Virus record (IMG/VR): IMGVR_UViG_3300046804_004427 | Coordinates: 1-32,447 of that record | Strand: one strand, 5' to 3' | Length of the DNA: 32,447 bases | Source: a virus | Shown here: positions 6,916-15,052 of the stretch, in pieces | Position numbering within the stretch: the stretch's first letter is position 1 | Layout of the letters: the number at the start of each line of letters is the position of its first letter | Position numbers and translations under genes: made by a program | Notes under the pieces: generated by a model | Databases searched by the model: none | Told to the model about the DNA's origin: nothing | What the model saw: only the letters and a program-made list of their open reading frames with translations

Positions 6916-9144
6916 ATGAAAGTACAAAAAAGAAATGGAGAAAAAGAAGATTTCTCCGTAGAGAAAATACACAAGGTATTAGAATGGGCAACTGATGATA
7001 TTAATGGAGTGTCATTTTCGGATGTTGAAATGAATGCCCATCTATCTCTATATGATGGTATCACTAGCGAAGAAATACACCAGATATTAATTAAATCTGC
7101 TAATGATCTCATATCAAAGAACGCACCAAACTATCAATATGTTGCGGCTAGATTATTAAATATGCATCTTAGAAAAATAGTATGGGGATATGGAGATAAG
7201 CCAACAAACTTTTTAACTTTTCTACAAAGAAATGTAGATAATGGAATATATGATCCAGCAATACTTTCAAAGTGGTCAAATGAAGATATTAAAACATTAG
7301 AAAAATTTATTGATCACGATAGAGATAATTTATTTACATATGCTGGATTACAGCAACTAATTGATAAATATCTAGTAAAGAATAGAACTACTGGAAAAAT
7401 ATATGAAACTCCACAGTTTGCATATATATGCATAGCCATGTGTTTATTTGATACTATTGAAGATGTTAAGAAGGCATACGATTGTTATTCAACTTTCCAG
7501 ATTAATTTGCCAACTCCAATTATGGCTGGAGTGAGAACAAATATTAGACAATTTGCCAGTTGCGTTTTAGTTGATGTTGATGATAATTTAGATGCTATTT
7601 TTTCTAGCCTACATGCTGTTGGTAAATATACAGCCCGCCGTGCAGGAATTGGATTGAATATTGGTCGTATGCGTCCAATCAATTCGCCCATTCGTGGAGG
7701 CGAAGTTATCCATACTGGTCTTATACCATATCTTAAAAATTTTGAATCTGCCGTTAAGTCTACTAGCCAGAATGGGCTTCGCGGAGGCTCGGCCACTGTT
7801 CATATTCCATTCTGGCATTATGAGATTGAGGATATTCTAGTTCTTAAAAACAATGCTGGAACAGACGATAATAGAGTTAGAAAGCTAGATTATTCTATTC
7901 AGTTCTGCAAGTTATTCTATGATCGTTTAATTAAGAATGAAGAGATTACTCTATTTAGTCCAAACGAAGCAGTTGGACTATATGAAGCTTTTGGAGATAA
8001 TGATAAGTTTGAATCGCTCTACTTAAAGTATGAAAATTCTAGAAATATTAAATTCAAGAAAAAGATATCATCAAGAAAGCTAGCCGAAATATATGCTAGA
8101 GAAAGACTAGAAACTGGTCGTATTTATTCAATGAATATAGATAATGCTAACGAAAATGGCTCATGGGGTGTTCCATGCTATATGTCTAATCTTTGTCAAG
8201 AAATTATTCATCCAACTAAGCCAATTCAATCTATTAATGATCCAGAAGGTGAAATAGGTATTTGCATTCTTTCTGCACTTAATTTACTAGAACTTTCTAG
8301 TGATGAAGATATTGAAGAAGCTTGCAGAATGGCAGTTAGAACGCTAGACTCTGTAATTGATTATCAGCATTATCCAATTCTTGCTGGTGAAAACTTTACA
8401 AAAAATCGTAGATCAATTGGTATTGGTATTACTAATCTAGCTGGATTTTTAGCAAAAAATAAATTGTTCTATGATGACAAAGAGACACTAACTGTTGTGC
8501 ATGAATTAATGGAAAAGATTCAATGGCATTTAATTAATGCTAGTTGTGATCTTGCCAAAGAAAAAGGACCATGCCCAAAGTTTAATGAAACAAAATATGC
8601 TCAAGGTCTTTTACCAATAGATTGGTATAAAAAAACTGTTGATGAGCTTGTAAAGCCAAAATATATTATGGATTGGGAATTCTTGCGAGAAAAGATAAAG
8701 CAGTTTGGCTTGCGTCATTCAACGCTATCTGCTATAATGCCATGCGAAAGTAGTTCAGTAATTCAGAATAGTACCAATGGTATAGAGCCTGTTAGAAATC
8801 TACTTTCTTACAAGAAGGCAAAGAATGGTGTGTTAAAACAATTAGTGCCAAACTTCTACAATAGAAAAAATTATTATACCACAGCCTGGAATCTAAAAGA
8901 TAATAAAGCTATTATTAATATTACTGCAATTCTACAAAAATTTGTTGATATGAGCATTAGTGTCAATTTATACTATAATTACGCACATTATCCAGATGGT
9001 AATATTCCATTAAGCGTAATCATTAAAGATCAAATTTATTCTTACAAGTATGGGCTTAAAAATCTTTACTATGCGAACACACCAGACGGTGATGGCGAAA
9101 CAGAAAAAGACAACAACTGTGAAAGTGGAGCATGTGCTATATGA
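6916..9144 (+). CDS. nrdA: Class Ia ribonucleoside-diphosphate reductase, large (alpha) subunit, 742 aa
   Basis: Start set at ATG 6916 (MKVQKRNGEKEDF), which gives the exact N-terminus of the ATP-cone; the upstream in-frame ATG at 6874 overlaps the terminator hairpin. The protein reduces NDPs to dNDPs with NrdB. Visible hallmarks are the ATP-cone (residues 1-90), C216 in RQFASCVLVD, the catalytic N425/C427/E429 in SNLCQEI, the partner cysteine C450 in GEIGIC, the radical-transfer tyrosines in NLYYANT, and the C-terminal redox pair in CESGACAI. Length is close to E. coli NrdA (761 aa). Its TGA overlaps the nrdB ATG. All catalytic residues are intact, so an active enzyme is expected. Confidence 0.97.
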   Translation: MKVQKRNGEKEDFSVEKIHKVLEWATDDINGVSFSDVEMNAHLSLYDGITSEEIHQILIKSANDLISKNAPNYQYVAARLLNMHLRKIVWGYGDKPTNFLTFLQRNVDNGIYDPAILSKWSNEDIKTLEKFIDHDRDNLFTYAGLQQLIDKYLVKNRTTGKIYETPQFAYICIAMCLFDTIEDVKKAYDCYSTFQINLPTPIMAGVRTNIRQFASCVLVDVDDNLDAIFSSLHAVGKYTARRAGIGLNIGRMRPINSPIRGGEVIHTGLIPYLKNFESAVKSTSQNGLRGGSATVHIPFWHYEIEDILVLKNNAGTDDNRVRKLDYSIQFCKLFYDRLIKNEEITLFSPNEAVGLYEAFGDNDKFESLYLKYENSRNIKFKKKISSRKLAEIYARERLETGRIYSMNIDNANENGSWGVPCYMSNLCQEIIHPTKPIQSINDPEGEIGICILSALNLLELSSDEDIEEACRMAVRTLDSVIDYQHYPILAGENFTKNRRSIGIGITNLAGFLAKNKLFYDDKETLTVVHELMEKIQWHLINASCDLAKEKGPCPKFNETKYAQGLLPIDWYKKTVDELVKPKYIMDWEFLREKIKQFGLRHSTLSAIMPCESSSVIQNSTNGIEPVRNLLSYKKAKNGVLKQLVPNFYNRKNYYTTAWNLKDNKAIINITAILQKFVDMSISVNLYYNYAHYPDGNIPLSVIIKDQIYSYKYGLKNLYYANTPDGDGETEKDNNCESGACAI

Positions 9145-10214
9145 AAACTATATTTAATACTAAAAATATTGATCCAATGAGTCAGCCACTTTTTCTAGGC
9201 AAAGATCTTGGAGTGCAAAGATACGATATTGTTAAATATCCTATATTCAAAGATCTTGATAGCAAGCAGATGATGAATTTCTGGCGTCCAGAAGAAATAG
9301 AATTAAAGAAGGATAGGGGTGATTTTCAAACCCTGACAGCAAATGAGAAGTTTATTTTTACTTCTAATTTAAAATATCAAACAATGCTTGATAGTGTTAT
9401 TTGCCGTGGAGTGCCAACACTATTAGAATATGTAACAAATACTGAATTAGAAGCATGTCTAATGACTTGGCAGTTTTTCGAAAAAATTCATTCACAAAGT
9501 TATAGCTATATTATACAGAATGTCTATGCAGATAGCTCTGAAGTCTTTGGTGGAATATATGAAGATGTTGAAATTATTAAAAGAGCAAACAGAGCTATTG
9601 AAGACTATAATAATCTCATGGGCATGAACTCTGATAGTACAAAAACATCAGATCTAAAGAAGCAAATTTACATGACCCTCATTAGTATTAATATACTAGA
9701 AGCTGTAAGATTCTACGTTAGTTTTATCTGTTCATTTGCTTTTGCTGAGAATAAGAAGATGGTTGGCAATGCAGATATTATTAAACTTATTAAGCGTGAT
9801 GAAGCTTTACATTTGAAAAATACACAAGAAATAATTAAAATCCTACAAAGAGAAGAATGTGAAGGCTTTGTTAAGACTGCTGAACAATGCGAAGAACTTG
9901 CCATTCAAATGTTTGAAAGTGCCGCAAAAGAAGAGAAGGAATGGGCATCTTACTTATTTAAAGATGGATCAATTATTGGCTTGAATGAAAATGTTCTACA
10001 TCAATATATTGATTGGCTATGTATGAGTAGAAGAAAGAACATTGGCCTGCCATACGATAATGTTGGTAAGAATCCAGTTGCTGGCTGGACAGAACCATGG
10101 ATGAATAGTGAAAGTGTTCAAGTTGCACCACAAGAGCATGAAATCACTTCATATAAGATTGGTGCAAGCAAAAATGATTTGAATGATATTGATTTTGGAG
10201 ATATAAAACTATGA
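9141..10214 (+). CDS. nrdB: Class Ia ribonucleotide reductase, small (beta) subunit, 357 aa
   Basis: Start set at ATG 9141 (MKTIFNTKNIDP), which overlaps the nrdA stop (ATGA). The protein houses the di-iron/tyrosyl-radical cofactor. Iron ligands are visible as D84 (TMLDSV), E114 and H117 (FFEKIHSQS) and, later, in a RDEALHL segment; the radical tyrosine is Y121 in HSQSYSYII, equivalent to E. coli Y122. FWRPEE and NLKYQTMLDS are further NrdB signatures. The C-terminus (NDIDFGDIKL) resembles the acidic tail by which NrdB docks to NrdA. It should raise dNTP supply for phage replication. Confidence 0.97.
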   Translation: MKTIFNTKNIDPMSQPLFLGKDLGVQRYDIVKYPIFKDLDSKQMMNFWRPEEIELKKDRGDFQTLTANEKFIFTSNLKYQTMLDSVICRGVPTLLEYVTNTELEACLMTWQFFEKIHSQSYSYIIQNVYADSSEVFGGIYEDVEIIKRANRAIEDYNNLMGMNSDSTKTSDLKKQIYMTLISINILEAVRFYVSFICSFAFAENKKMVGNADIIKLIKRDEALHLKNTQEIIKILQREECEGFVKTAEQCEELAIQMFESAAKEEKEWASYLFKDGSIIGLNENVLHQYIDWLCMSRRKNIGLPYDNVGKNPVAGWTEPWMNSESVQVAPQEHEITSYKIGASKNDLNDIDFGDIKL

Positions 10215-10564
10215 GTAATTATGTTGGAACAGAATATGGACAAACTGTAGAAAATCCATATGCAAGTCTAGTTGATTTAATAAATAAAATTATCACTTGG
10301 CACCATGATAGAAATTTAATTGATGGTAGCACAGATAAGGATCAAACATTAAAACTATTGCAAGAGCTTGGAGAGCTTTCAGATAGTGTATGCAAAAATA
10401 AAGATATTAGAGATGATCTTGGCGACATGATGGTTGTCATGCTAAATATTATGGAAAGAAATAATATCACACTGGTGGATTGTTTATCAAGAGCCTATGA
10501 TGATATTAAAGATCGTAAAGGAAAAATGATTAATGGGGTTTTCGTCAAACAACAAGATTTATGA
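10211..10564 (+). CDS. MazG-like nucleotide pyrophosphohydrolase, 117 aa
   Basis: Coupled to nrdB by ATGA. The MazG metal-binding pattern is present: QELGELSD gives the ExxE pair (E52, E55) and RDDLGDMMV the downstream D/D pair (D69, D72), embedded in the usual four-helix arrangement. MazG-type enzymes hydrolyse (d)NTPs or alarmones to monophosphates. In phages they are often found beside nucleotide metabolism genes, as here next to nrdAB. The N-terminus (MSNYVGTEYG) and the C-terminal KGKMINGVFVKQQ segment are typical of phage versions. Substrate is not predictable from sequence. Confidence 0.85.
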   Translation: MSNYVGTEYGQTVENPYASLVDLINKIITWHHDRNLIDGSTDKDQTLKLLQELGELSDSVCKNKDIRDDLGDMMVVMLNIMERNNITLVDCLSRAYDDIKDRKGKMINGVFVKQQDL

Positions 10565-10572
10565 GGTAAATC

Positions 10573-11556
10573 ATGCCAATTCCTAAAAGAAGAAAAGACG
10601 AAGATAGAACAGATTTTCTATCTAGATGTATGGGTGATTCTGTTATGAATAAAGACTACCCAGATAATTCACAAAGATATGCTGTATGCATCTCCTCTTT
10701 AAAGACATCTAAAGCAGAAGAAATTAAAGATAATTATTATGATCAAACTTTTGGTTCTACAGAACTAATCGTTAATGAAGATACAATGTATATTCCAGCT
10801 GAAGCAGAATATGTTGACTTTGGCGAAACAGTTGAAGAATATACAGTTGGTCAAAATAAGCCCGGTCTATGGGAAAACATTCGCAAAAAGAAGGAACGCG
10901 AAGGTAAGAATTATAAACCAGCTAAGCCTGGAGATCCAGATAGACCAAATAAAGAGGCTTTTAAGAAAGCACAATCTAATGGCGAAGGCGGATCGATGCA
11001 AGCCTCCCAATTAAAGAAGATGTATAAACAACTTGCTATGCTTGTTAAGGTTGTAGAAAATATTCCAATGGAATTTGAGGATTGGGCTAAAGATAAAATT
11101 TCTAAAGCAGAACATTACATAGAAGCAGTATATGATTCTATTTTCTATAGAGTTCCAGAAGTTGAAGATGAAACTGAAGAAGAACCAGAAGATGAGATGG
11201 AAGATGAAACTGAAGATGAAACTGAAGAAGAATCCATGGAAACTATGATAGAATTACCAGAAAATCCAATGGAATATGCCGCTGAAAAAACTGGCAAAAA
11301 AGTAACTCTTAATAAGCCATTTAGAACACCAAAAGGTCCAAAAAAATTCTCTGTATATGTCAAGAATGATAAGGGCAATATTGTTAAAGTTAACTTTGGT
11401 GATCCAAATATGGATATCAAGAGAGATGATCCAGAAAGAAGAAAGAGCTTTAGAGCTAGACATCAGTGTGATACTAATCCCGGTCCTAAATGGAAAGCTA
11501 GATATTGGAGTTGCAGGTTTTGGGAGGCTGGTAAGCCAGTAAACAAACTTATATAA
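10573..11556 (+). CDS. Mosaic phage protein with three recurring short modules, probable head/assembly protein, 327 aa
   Basis: Three short modules are joined by variable linkers. Residues 1-42 (MPIPKRRKDEDRTDFLSRCM, then a YPDNSQRYAVC segment) match the N-terminal tag often carried by phage portal or prohead-protease-type proteins. Residues ~95-125 (KPGLWENIRKKKEREG, PAKPGDPDRP) form a second recurring motif. The C-terminal ~70 residues (FGDPNMDIKRDDPERR, ARHQCDTNPGPK, ARYWSCRFWE) form a third, with two Cys in a putative metal or nucleic-acid-binding unit. Between them lies an acidic low-complexity stretch (residues ~197-220). I know these modules from phage structural or DNA-associated proteins but cannot name a Pfam family. 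Preceded by GAGG and a good ATG. Confidence 0.7.
   Translation: MPIPKRRKDEDRTDFLSRCMGDSVMNKDYPDNSQRYAVCISSLKTSKAEEIKDNYYDQTFGSTELIVNEDTMYIPAEAEYVDFGETVEEYTVGQNKPGLWENIRKKKEREGKNYKPAKPGDPDRPNKEAFKKAQSNGEGGSMQASQLKKMYKQLAMLVKVVENIPMEFEDWAKDKISKAEHYIEAVYDSIFYRVPEVEDETEEEPEDEMEDETEDETEEESMETMIELPENPMEYAAEKTGKKVTLNKPFRTPKGPKKFSVYVKNDKGNIVKVNFGDPNMDIKRDDPERRKSFRARHQCDTNPGPKWKARYWSCRFWEAGKPVNKLI
11161..11235 (+). repeat. Low-complexity acidic coding repeat
   Basis: A GAA/GAT/ACT-rich stretch inside the mosaic protein gene repeats units such as GATGAAACTGAAGA and encodes a Glu/Asp/Thr tract. It is a simple intragenic repeat, prone to length change, and probably a flexible acidic linker. Confidence 0.7.
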
Positions 11557-11583
11557 ATCTCATAATTATAATAAGAGAATACA

Positions 11584-12276
11584 ATGAGAAAAAATAGATC
11601 CAATAATCATAAAATTATTAAAAATAAGAAACAAGCACAGCAAGAAAAACGTAATGCTATTAAAATTGTAGAAGCAAAAACAGATAATCACAAGGAGTAT
11701 ATTAAGTCAATAACTACAAATGATATTACAATCTGTATTGGACCTGCGGGATGTGGAAAATCCTACATAGCTGCTGGAATGTTTGCACAGTATTTACATT
11801 CTGGTAGATATAATCAGATAATAGCTACTCGACCACTTGTATGTGCTGGAAAAGATATTGGATCTTTACCGGGTGAAATGAATGAGAAAATAGCACCATA
11901 TTTAAAACCAATAGAAGAAAATATCAGAAGTTTTCTTGGTATATCAAACTACGGTCAATATTTTAATGATGGTCGTATTAGATATGAACCATTGGAATTA
12001 ATGCGTGGTGCTACATTCTCAAATTCATTAATGATTCTTGATGAAGCACAGAATTGCACTTTAGAACAAATAAAAATGTTTATTACCCGTATGGGTGAAA
12101 ACTCTAAAATTATTATTAATGGTGATCATAAGCAAGCAGATATTAGGGTAAATGGTTTAATTACTATATTATCTAAATTATCTGGTATTGATGGTATTGG
12201 TATTTGTAGATTAACTATTGATGATATTCAAAGAAATGGAATCATTGGAAAAGTTCTTAAAGCTTTGGAGGAATAA
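11584..12276 (+). CDS. phoH: PhoH-like ATPase, 230 aa
   Basis: A P-loop protein of the PhoH family, common in large and marine phages. Walker A is GPAGCGKS (residues 53-60), followed by the PhoH signature ATRPLVCAGKDIGSLPGEMN; Walker B is LMILDEAQNCT (D153, E154); and NGDHKQADI is the sensor/motif region seen in PhoH. The first 35 residues are very basic and may bind nucleic acid. PhoH proteins are thought to be RNA helicase/nucleotide-dependent RNA-processing factors; their role in phage infection is unsettled. The stop is immediately followed by the next ATG (12277). Confidence 0.93.
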   Translation: MRKNRSNNHKIIKNKKQAQQEKRNAIKIVEAKTDNHKEYIKSITTNDITICIGPAGCGKSYIAAGMFAQYLHSGRYNQIIATRPLVCAGKDIGSLPGEMNEKIAPYLKPIEENIRSFLGISNYGQYFNDGRIRYEPLELMRGATFSNSLMILDEAQNCTLEQIKMFITRMGENSKIIINGDHKQADIRVNGLITILSKLSGIDGIGICRLTIDDIQRNGIIGKVLKALEE

Positions 12277-12624
12277 ATGCCGACTTATGACTATGAATGT
12301 AGTAATTGTGGCCATAAGATAGTTGATTTTTATCAATCAATTAATTCAGAAGCAATTACATATTGTAATGAATGTAAACAGAATACATTAGAAAGATTGA
12401 TTTTTTCTCCATATATTGCTGTTAAGGGAGAAGCAAAAACTATAGGACAGCTAGCAGAACGTAATAGCAATAAATTTGGTAAATCACAAGTTGAAGATAA
12501 AATAAATAAGGATAAGGAATCTAAACAGCAGGCTTTGAAAGAAGCTAAAAAAGAGATTCGTTCTAAGATTAATTCAATGTCAGAAACTCAAAAGCGGAGA
12601 TATATTGAAGATGGAAAAGTTTGA
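12277..12624 (+). CDS. FmdB-type zinc-ribbon protein, 115 aa
   Basis: The N-terminus MPTYDYECSNCGHKI with a second knuckle at CNECKQNTLERLIF is the FmdB-type putative regulatory zinc ribbon (CxxC...CxxC, residues 8, 11, 31 and 34). The C-terminal half is basic and helical (KESKQQALKEAKKEIRSKIN), so nucleic-acid binding is plausible. A GGAGGAA site lies at the end of phoH. Function of FmdB-type proteins in phages is unknown; transcriptional regulation is a guess based on family naming. Confidence 0.85.
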   Translation: MPTYDYECSNCGHKIVDFYQSINSEAITYCNECKQNTLERLIFSPYIAVKGEAKTIGQLAERNSNKFGKSQVEDKINKDKESKQQALKEAKKEIRSKINSMSETQKRRYIEDGKV

Positions 12625-12823
12625 TTCTGTAATATTAATTAATCCAAATATTGGAGAATATTATGGAAATAATGTTTTTTTAAGAATTTTAACTAAAGAC
12701 GAGATTGAATTTCTGCAAGAAGAGATTATAATAGAATATAGAAAAAAGCATAATTCTTATGTAGAATGTATGAAAGATTTGAAAGATAAACTTCAAAAAA
12801 TTAAATCTATACTGGAGGGCTAG
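12611..12823 (+). CDS. Small hypothetical protein, 70 aa
   Basis: Starts at ATG 12611 (MEKFDSVILINP) inside the end of the preceding gene (14-base overlap); a TTG at 12605 is in frame but less likely. The N-terminal half looks like a short beta region and the C-terminal half a charged helix (YVECMKDLKDKLQKIKSI), possibly coiled coil. No family recognised. Supported by the coupled arrangement on both sides. Confidence 0.55.
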   Translation: MEKFDSVILINPNIGEYYGNNVFLRILTKDEIEFLQEEIIIEYRKKHNSYVECMKDLKDKLQKIKSILEG

Positions 12824-12827
12824 TTAT

Positions 12828-13157
12828 ATGTCAGATAAGGTAAATAAGCCAAAGTCAAAGAAGGAAGTAGAACTATCTAAGGCTGAAAAGTTTTATGTAG
12901 ATAGTAATTGTGGTATATTAAGTTTAGAAGAATTGTGTAGTGATCTTGGTTGTGAGACATCATATATTGAGAAGTATTATAATGAATGCGTTGACAAAAA
13001 CAGCCGTTCTAATACAATAGATAAGCTAATGATTGTAAATAGCAAGAGTGGATATGCCATTATGAGTAAGGAGGCATCGGAAAAAGGTGAATCAACCAGA
13101 AAAAAAAGCTCGCCCCCATTGTCAGAACACATCCATAAAATCAGAAAAGACAGATAA
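12828..13157 (+). CDS. Conserved-looking small basic phage protein, 109 aa
   Basis: Preceded by a GGAGGG site. The region LSKAEKFYVDSNCG...SLEELCSDLGCETSYIEKYY reads like a helix-turn-helix of the kind found in small phage DNA-binding proteins, and the later segment SGYAIMSKEASEKGE followed by HIHKIRKDR resembles a C-terminal motif I associate with a family of small phage proteins of unknown role. Basic overall. Its last 71 bases overlap the start of the next gene in another frame. DNA binding is inferred, not shown. Confidence 0.55.
   Translation: MSDKVNKPKSKKEVELSKAEKFYVDSNCGILSLEELCSDLGCETSYIEKYYNECVDKNSRSNTIDKLMIVNSKSGYAIMSKEASEKGESTRKKSSPPLSEHIHKIRKDR
13068..13075 (+). promoter_or_regulatory. 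Shine-Dalgarno supporting a GTG start at 13087
   Basis: AAGGAGGC lies 12 bases before GTG 13087, inside the preceding gene. The spacing is on the long side, but the downstream frame has no other plausible start until well into the protein, so this site decides the start. Confidence 0.55.
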
Positions 13158-13587
13158 TAGGAAGCAGAATAAGCCAAAGGAATGCAGTGAGAAAACTCCA
13201 TTTAAGTCCAAATATAAAGAAGGATATATTACCCCGGCTAACTTTTTAGCTGAAATGATTTTTGATAAGCGTAATGAGTTTTTCAATAATGGTAAGTGTC
13301 CAGAAAGATTTTGGATTACAGGGAATAAATTACATGGAGCATATAAAGGACAAGTAATTGCTGCATCTAAACTATTGAAAAAATATAATGCTGAATCTAT
13401 TATAAAAGCATTAAAATCAAATGACGCTAAGTTTATATTCAAGTTACAGGATAAAAAACTAGAGCCGATCATTAAGAAGTTTGAAGATAGCCGAGTTGAC
13501 AAGCAACTCGTTCAGAGCTATAATGAGAATGAAGAAGTATCAAAACCTTTTCGTTCTGGGAAGAAGAACATTTTGAAGGATCTTTAA
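13087..13587 (+). CDS. Hypothetical basic protein, 166 aa (GTG start)
   Basis: Begins with GTG (MNQPEKKARPHC...) and overlaps the previous gene by 71 bases, an unusually long overlap in this window. The first 45 residues are Lys-rich and look disordered. The core (TPANFLAEMIFDKRNEFF, ERFWITGNKLHGAYKGQV, AASKLLKKYNAESIIKAL) is helical and well ordered in appearance. No family recognised. It directly precedes the RecA-like gene, so a part in recombination or replication is possible by position only. Confidence 0.55.
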   Translation: MNQPEKKARPHCQNTSIKSEKTDNRKQNKPKECSEKTPFKSKYKEGYITPANFLAEMIFDKRNEFFNNGKCPERFWITGNKLHGAYKGQVIAASKLLKKYNAESIIKALKSNDAKFIFKLQDKKLEPIIKKFEDSRVDKQLVQSYNENEEVSKPFRSGKKNILKDL

Positions 13588-13590
13588 TTT

Positions 13591-14631
13591 ATGTCTAAAG
13601 AGAAGAAAAAAGTTGATTTAAGTAATGACAAGGCAATACAGAAAGCGTTTGGAAAAGTAGTATCAAAGGGATCTGAATTAGTTTCAGCAAAAAAGAATCT
13701 AAAACCAGTAAGTGTTAGTCCAGCTTTAGATCTTGCCTTAAATGGTGGTCTATTGGAGGGAAGCTGGACTATTATATCAGGTGATCCAAAAACTGGCAAA
13801 AGCACCACCTGTTTACAAATATGCAAGAACGCACAAGATGAAAACAGGCCAGTAATTTATATAGACGGTGAGAGCCGCTTAAAAGCATATAATCTTGTTG
13901 GCATTGAAGGTTTAGATCTAGACAAGATACAAATTATTCACAGTCCAGAAGATGGTGAATCTCTGTCCGCAGAAGACTTTCTTGATATTGCTGAAAGTCT
14001 AATGAAGCGTCCAGAAAATAATGGTGCTATCTGCGTTATTGATTCATGCTCATCCCTAGTTCCAAGATCAGAACTTGAAGAGAGTTCATCAGCATCTTTA
14101 AGAGCTAGTCTTCCAAAACTATTATCGCATTGGATCAAAAAGAACGCACAAACAGTGGTTAAGAATAAAATCAATGTATTGATAATTACTCACTATATTA
14201 CTAATACCTCTGGATATGGTAAAGTAAAAATTCCAGATTGTGGAGTAATGGTACAATATCAGGCAGATACTAGACTTGATATTGCTAAAGTAGAGCCATG
14301 GGAAGAAAATAATAAGAAGGTTGGACAACTTGTTCATTGGAAAATTAGTTGCTCATCAATGGGTGCGTCTGGTGCTGAATGTATTAGTTATATCAAATAC
14401 AATAAAGGTATTGATAAGGAAAAAGAGATCATTGAACTTGCAGAATCTTTTGGCATCGTAGAAAAAGCTGGTGCTTGGTACTGCATTCCATTTCTAGAAA
14501 ATGAGAAAGAGTTTAGTCAAGAAGCACCAAAATTTCAAGGTCAATCAAAGATATATGATTTCTTAGTAGAAAGAAAAGATATTTTTGATTTAATTAAAAA
14601 GCGTGTTGAAGAAATGATATCTGATGATTAG
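13591..14631 (+). CDS. RecA-like recombinase ATPase, 346 aa
   Basis: A RecA-superfamily ATPase. Walker A is GDPKTGKST (residues 64-72), the region after it (VIYIDGESRL) carries the RecA-type catalytic acidic segment, and Walker B is GAICVIDSCSSL (146-155). The segment IITHYITNTSGYG corresponds to the loop where RecA/UvsX touches DNA. N-terminal residues are Lys-rich. Phage homologues form filaments on ssDNA and carry out strand exchange for recombination-dependent replication and repair. Length fits UvsX/RecA (350-390 aa). Bacterial-type RecA C-terminal domain is not obvious, so I leave open RecA, UvsX or a RadA/Sak4-like variant. The stop overlaps the following nuclease gene. Confidence 0.88.
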   Translation: MSKEKKKVDLSNDKAIQKAFGKVVSKGSELVSAKKNLKPVSVSPALDLALNGGLLEGSWTIISGDPKTGKSTTCLQICKNAQDENRPVIYIDGESRLKAYNLVGIEGLDLDKIQIIHSPEDGESLSAEDFLDIAESLMKRPENNGAICVIDSCSSLVPRSELEESSSASLRASLPKLLSHWIKKNAQTVVKNKINVLIITHYITNTSGYGKVKIPDCGVMVQYQADTRLDIAKVEPWEENNKKVGQLVHWKISCSSMGASGAECISYIKYNKGIDKEKEIIELAESFGIVEKAGAWYCIPFLENEKEFSQEAPKFQGQSKIYDFLVERKDIFDLIKKRVEEMISDD

Positions 14632-15052
14632 AGTAATTGGATTTGATAATAAAGAACATAAATTCAATTTTGCTAAAAATAAGAAACGACGATATCAAGA
14701 TAATAAATCTTCTCTCCATGAAAAAGCCAGACTGATAATCAAGGAATTGTTTCCAACATTATCAGTATATGAAGAAGTTACTTTGCCAGGATCTAAGAGG
14801 CTTGGAAGAACTTCATTATTATATGCTGATTTTTTTATACCAGAGATAATGTTGATAGTCGAAGTTCATGGTAAACAACATTACGAATATTGCTCTTTCT
14901 TTCATAAAGACAAAATGGATTTTTTAAAATCTAAAAAGAGAGATATTGACAAAATCGAATGGTGTGGGTTAAATAATATTAAGTTAATAGCTCTACCATA
15001 TAACGAGGAAAAAGAATGGAAGAATTTGATACAACAAAAACTGAATCAGTAG
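14624..15052 (+). CDS. Small PD-(D/E)XK/Vsr-like endonuclease, 142 aa
   Basis: The ATG lies 8 bases inside the RecA-like gene. The signature is LYADFFIPEIMLIVEVHGKQH (quoted in part): an acidic residue in ADFFIP, then EVHGKQHYEY, the pattern of small Vsr-like or DUF559-like nucleases in the PD-(D/E)XK superfamily. LKSKKRDIDKIEWCGLNNIK continues the usual helix after the active site. The Lys/Arg-rich N-terminus could contact DNA. It may be a recombination or repair nuclease working with its RecA-like neighbour, or a free-standing homing endonuclease. Family level is reasonably sure, role is inferred. Confidence 0.75.
   Translation: MIRVIGFDNKEHKFNFAKNKKRRYQDNKSSLHEKARLIIKELFPTLSVYEEVTLPGSKRLGRTSLLYADFFIPEIMLIVEVHGKQHYEYCSFFHKDKMDFLKSKKRDIDKIEWCGLNNIKLIALPYNEEKEWKNLIQQKLNQ

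Noticed and set aside
11145-11463. Minus-strand ORFs opposite the acidic repeat of the mosaic protein gene
   Set aside because: They are mirror images of the GAA/GAT repeat (Ser/Val runs), have no ribosome-binding site and oppose a well-supported + strand gene. All other minus-strand ORFs in the window were rejected for the same kind of reason.
13591-14631. Second DnaB-type helicase
   Set aside because: The P-loop context, the IDGE segment and the lack of a DnaB N-domain fit a RecA-type recombinase better.
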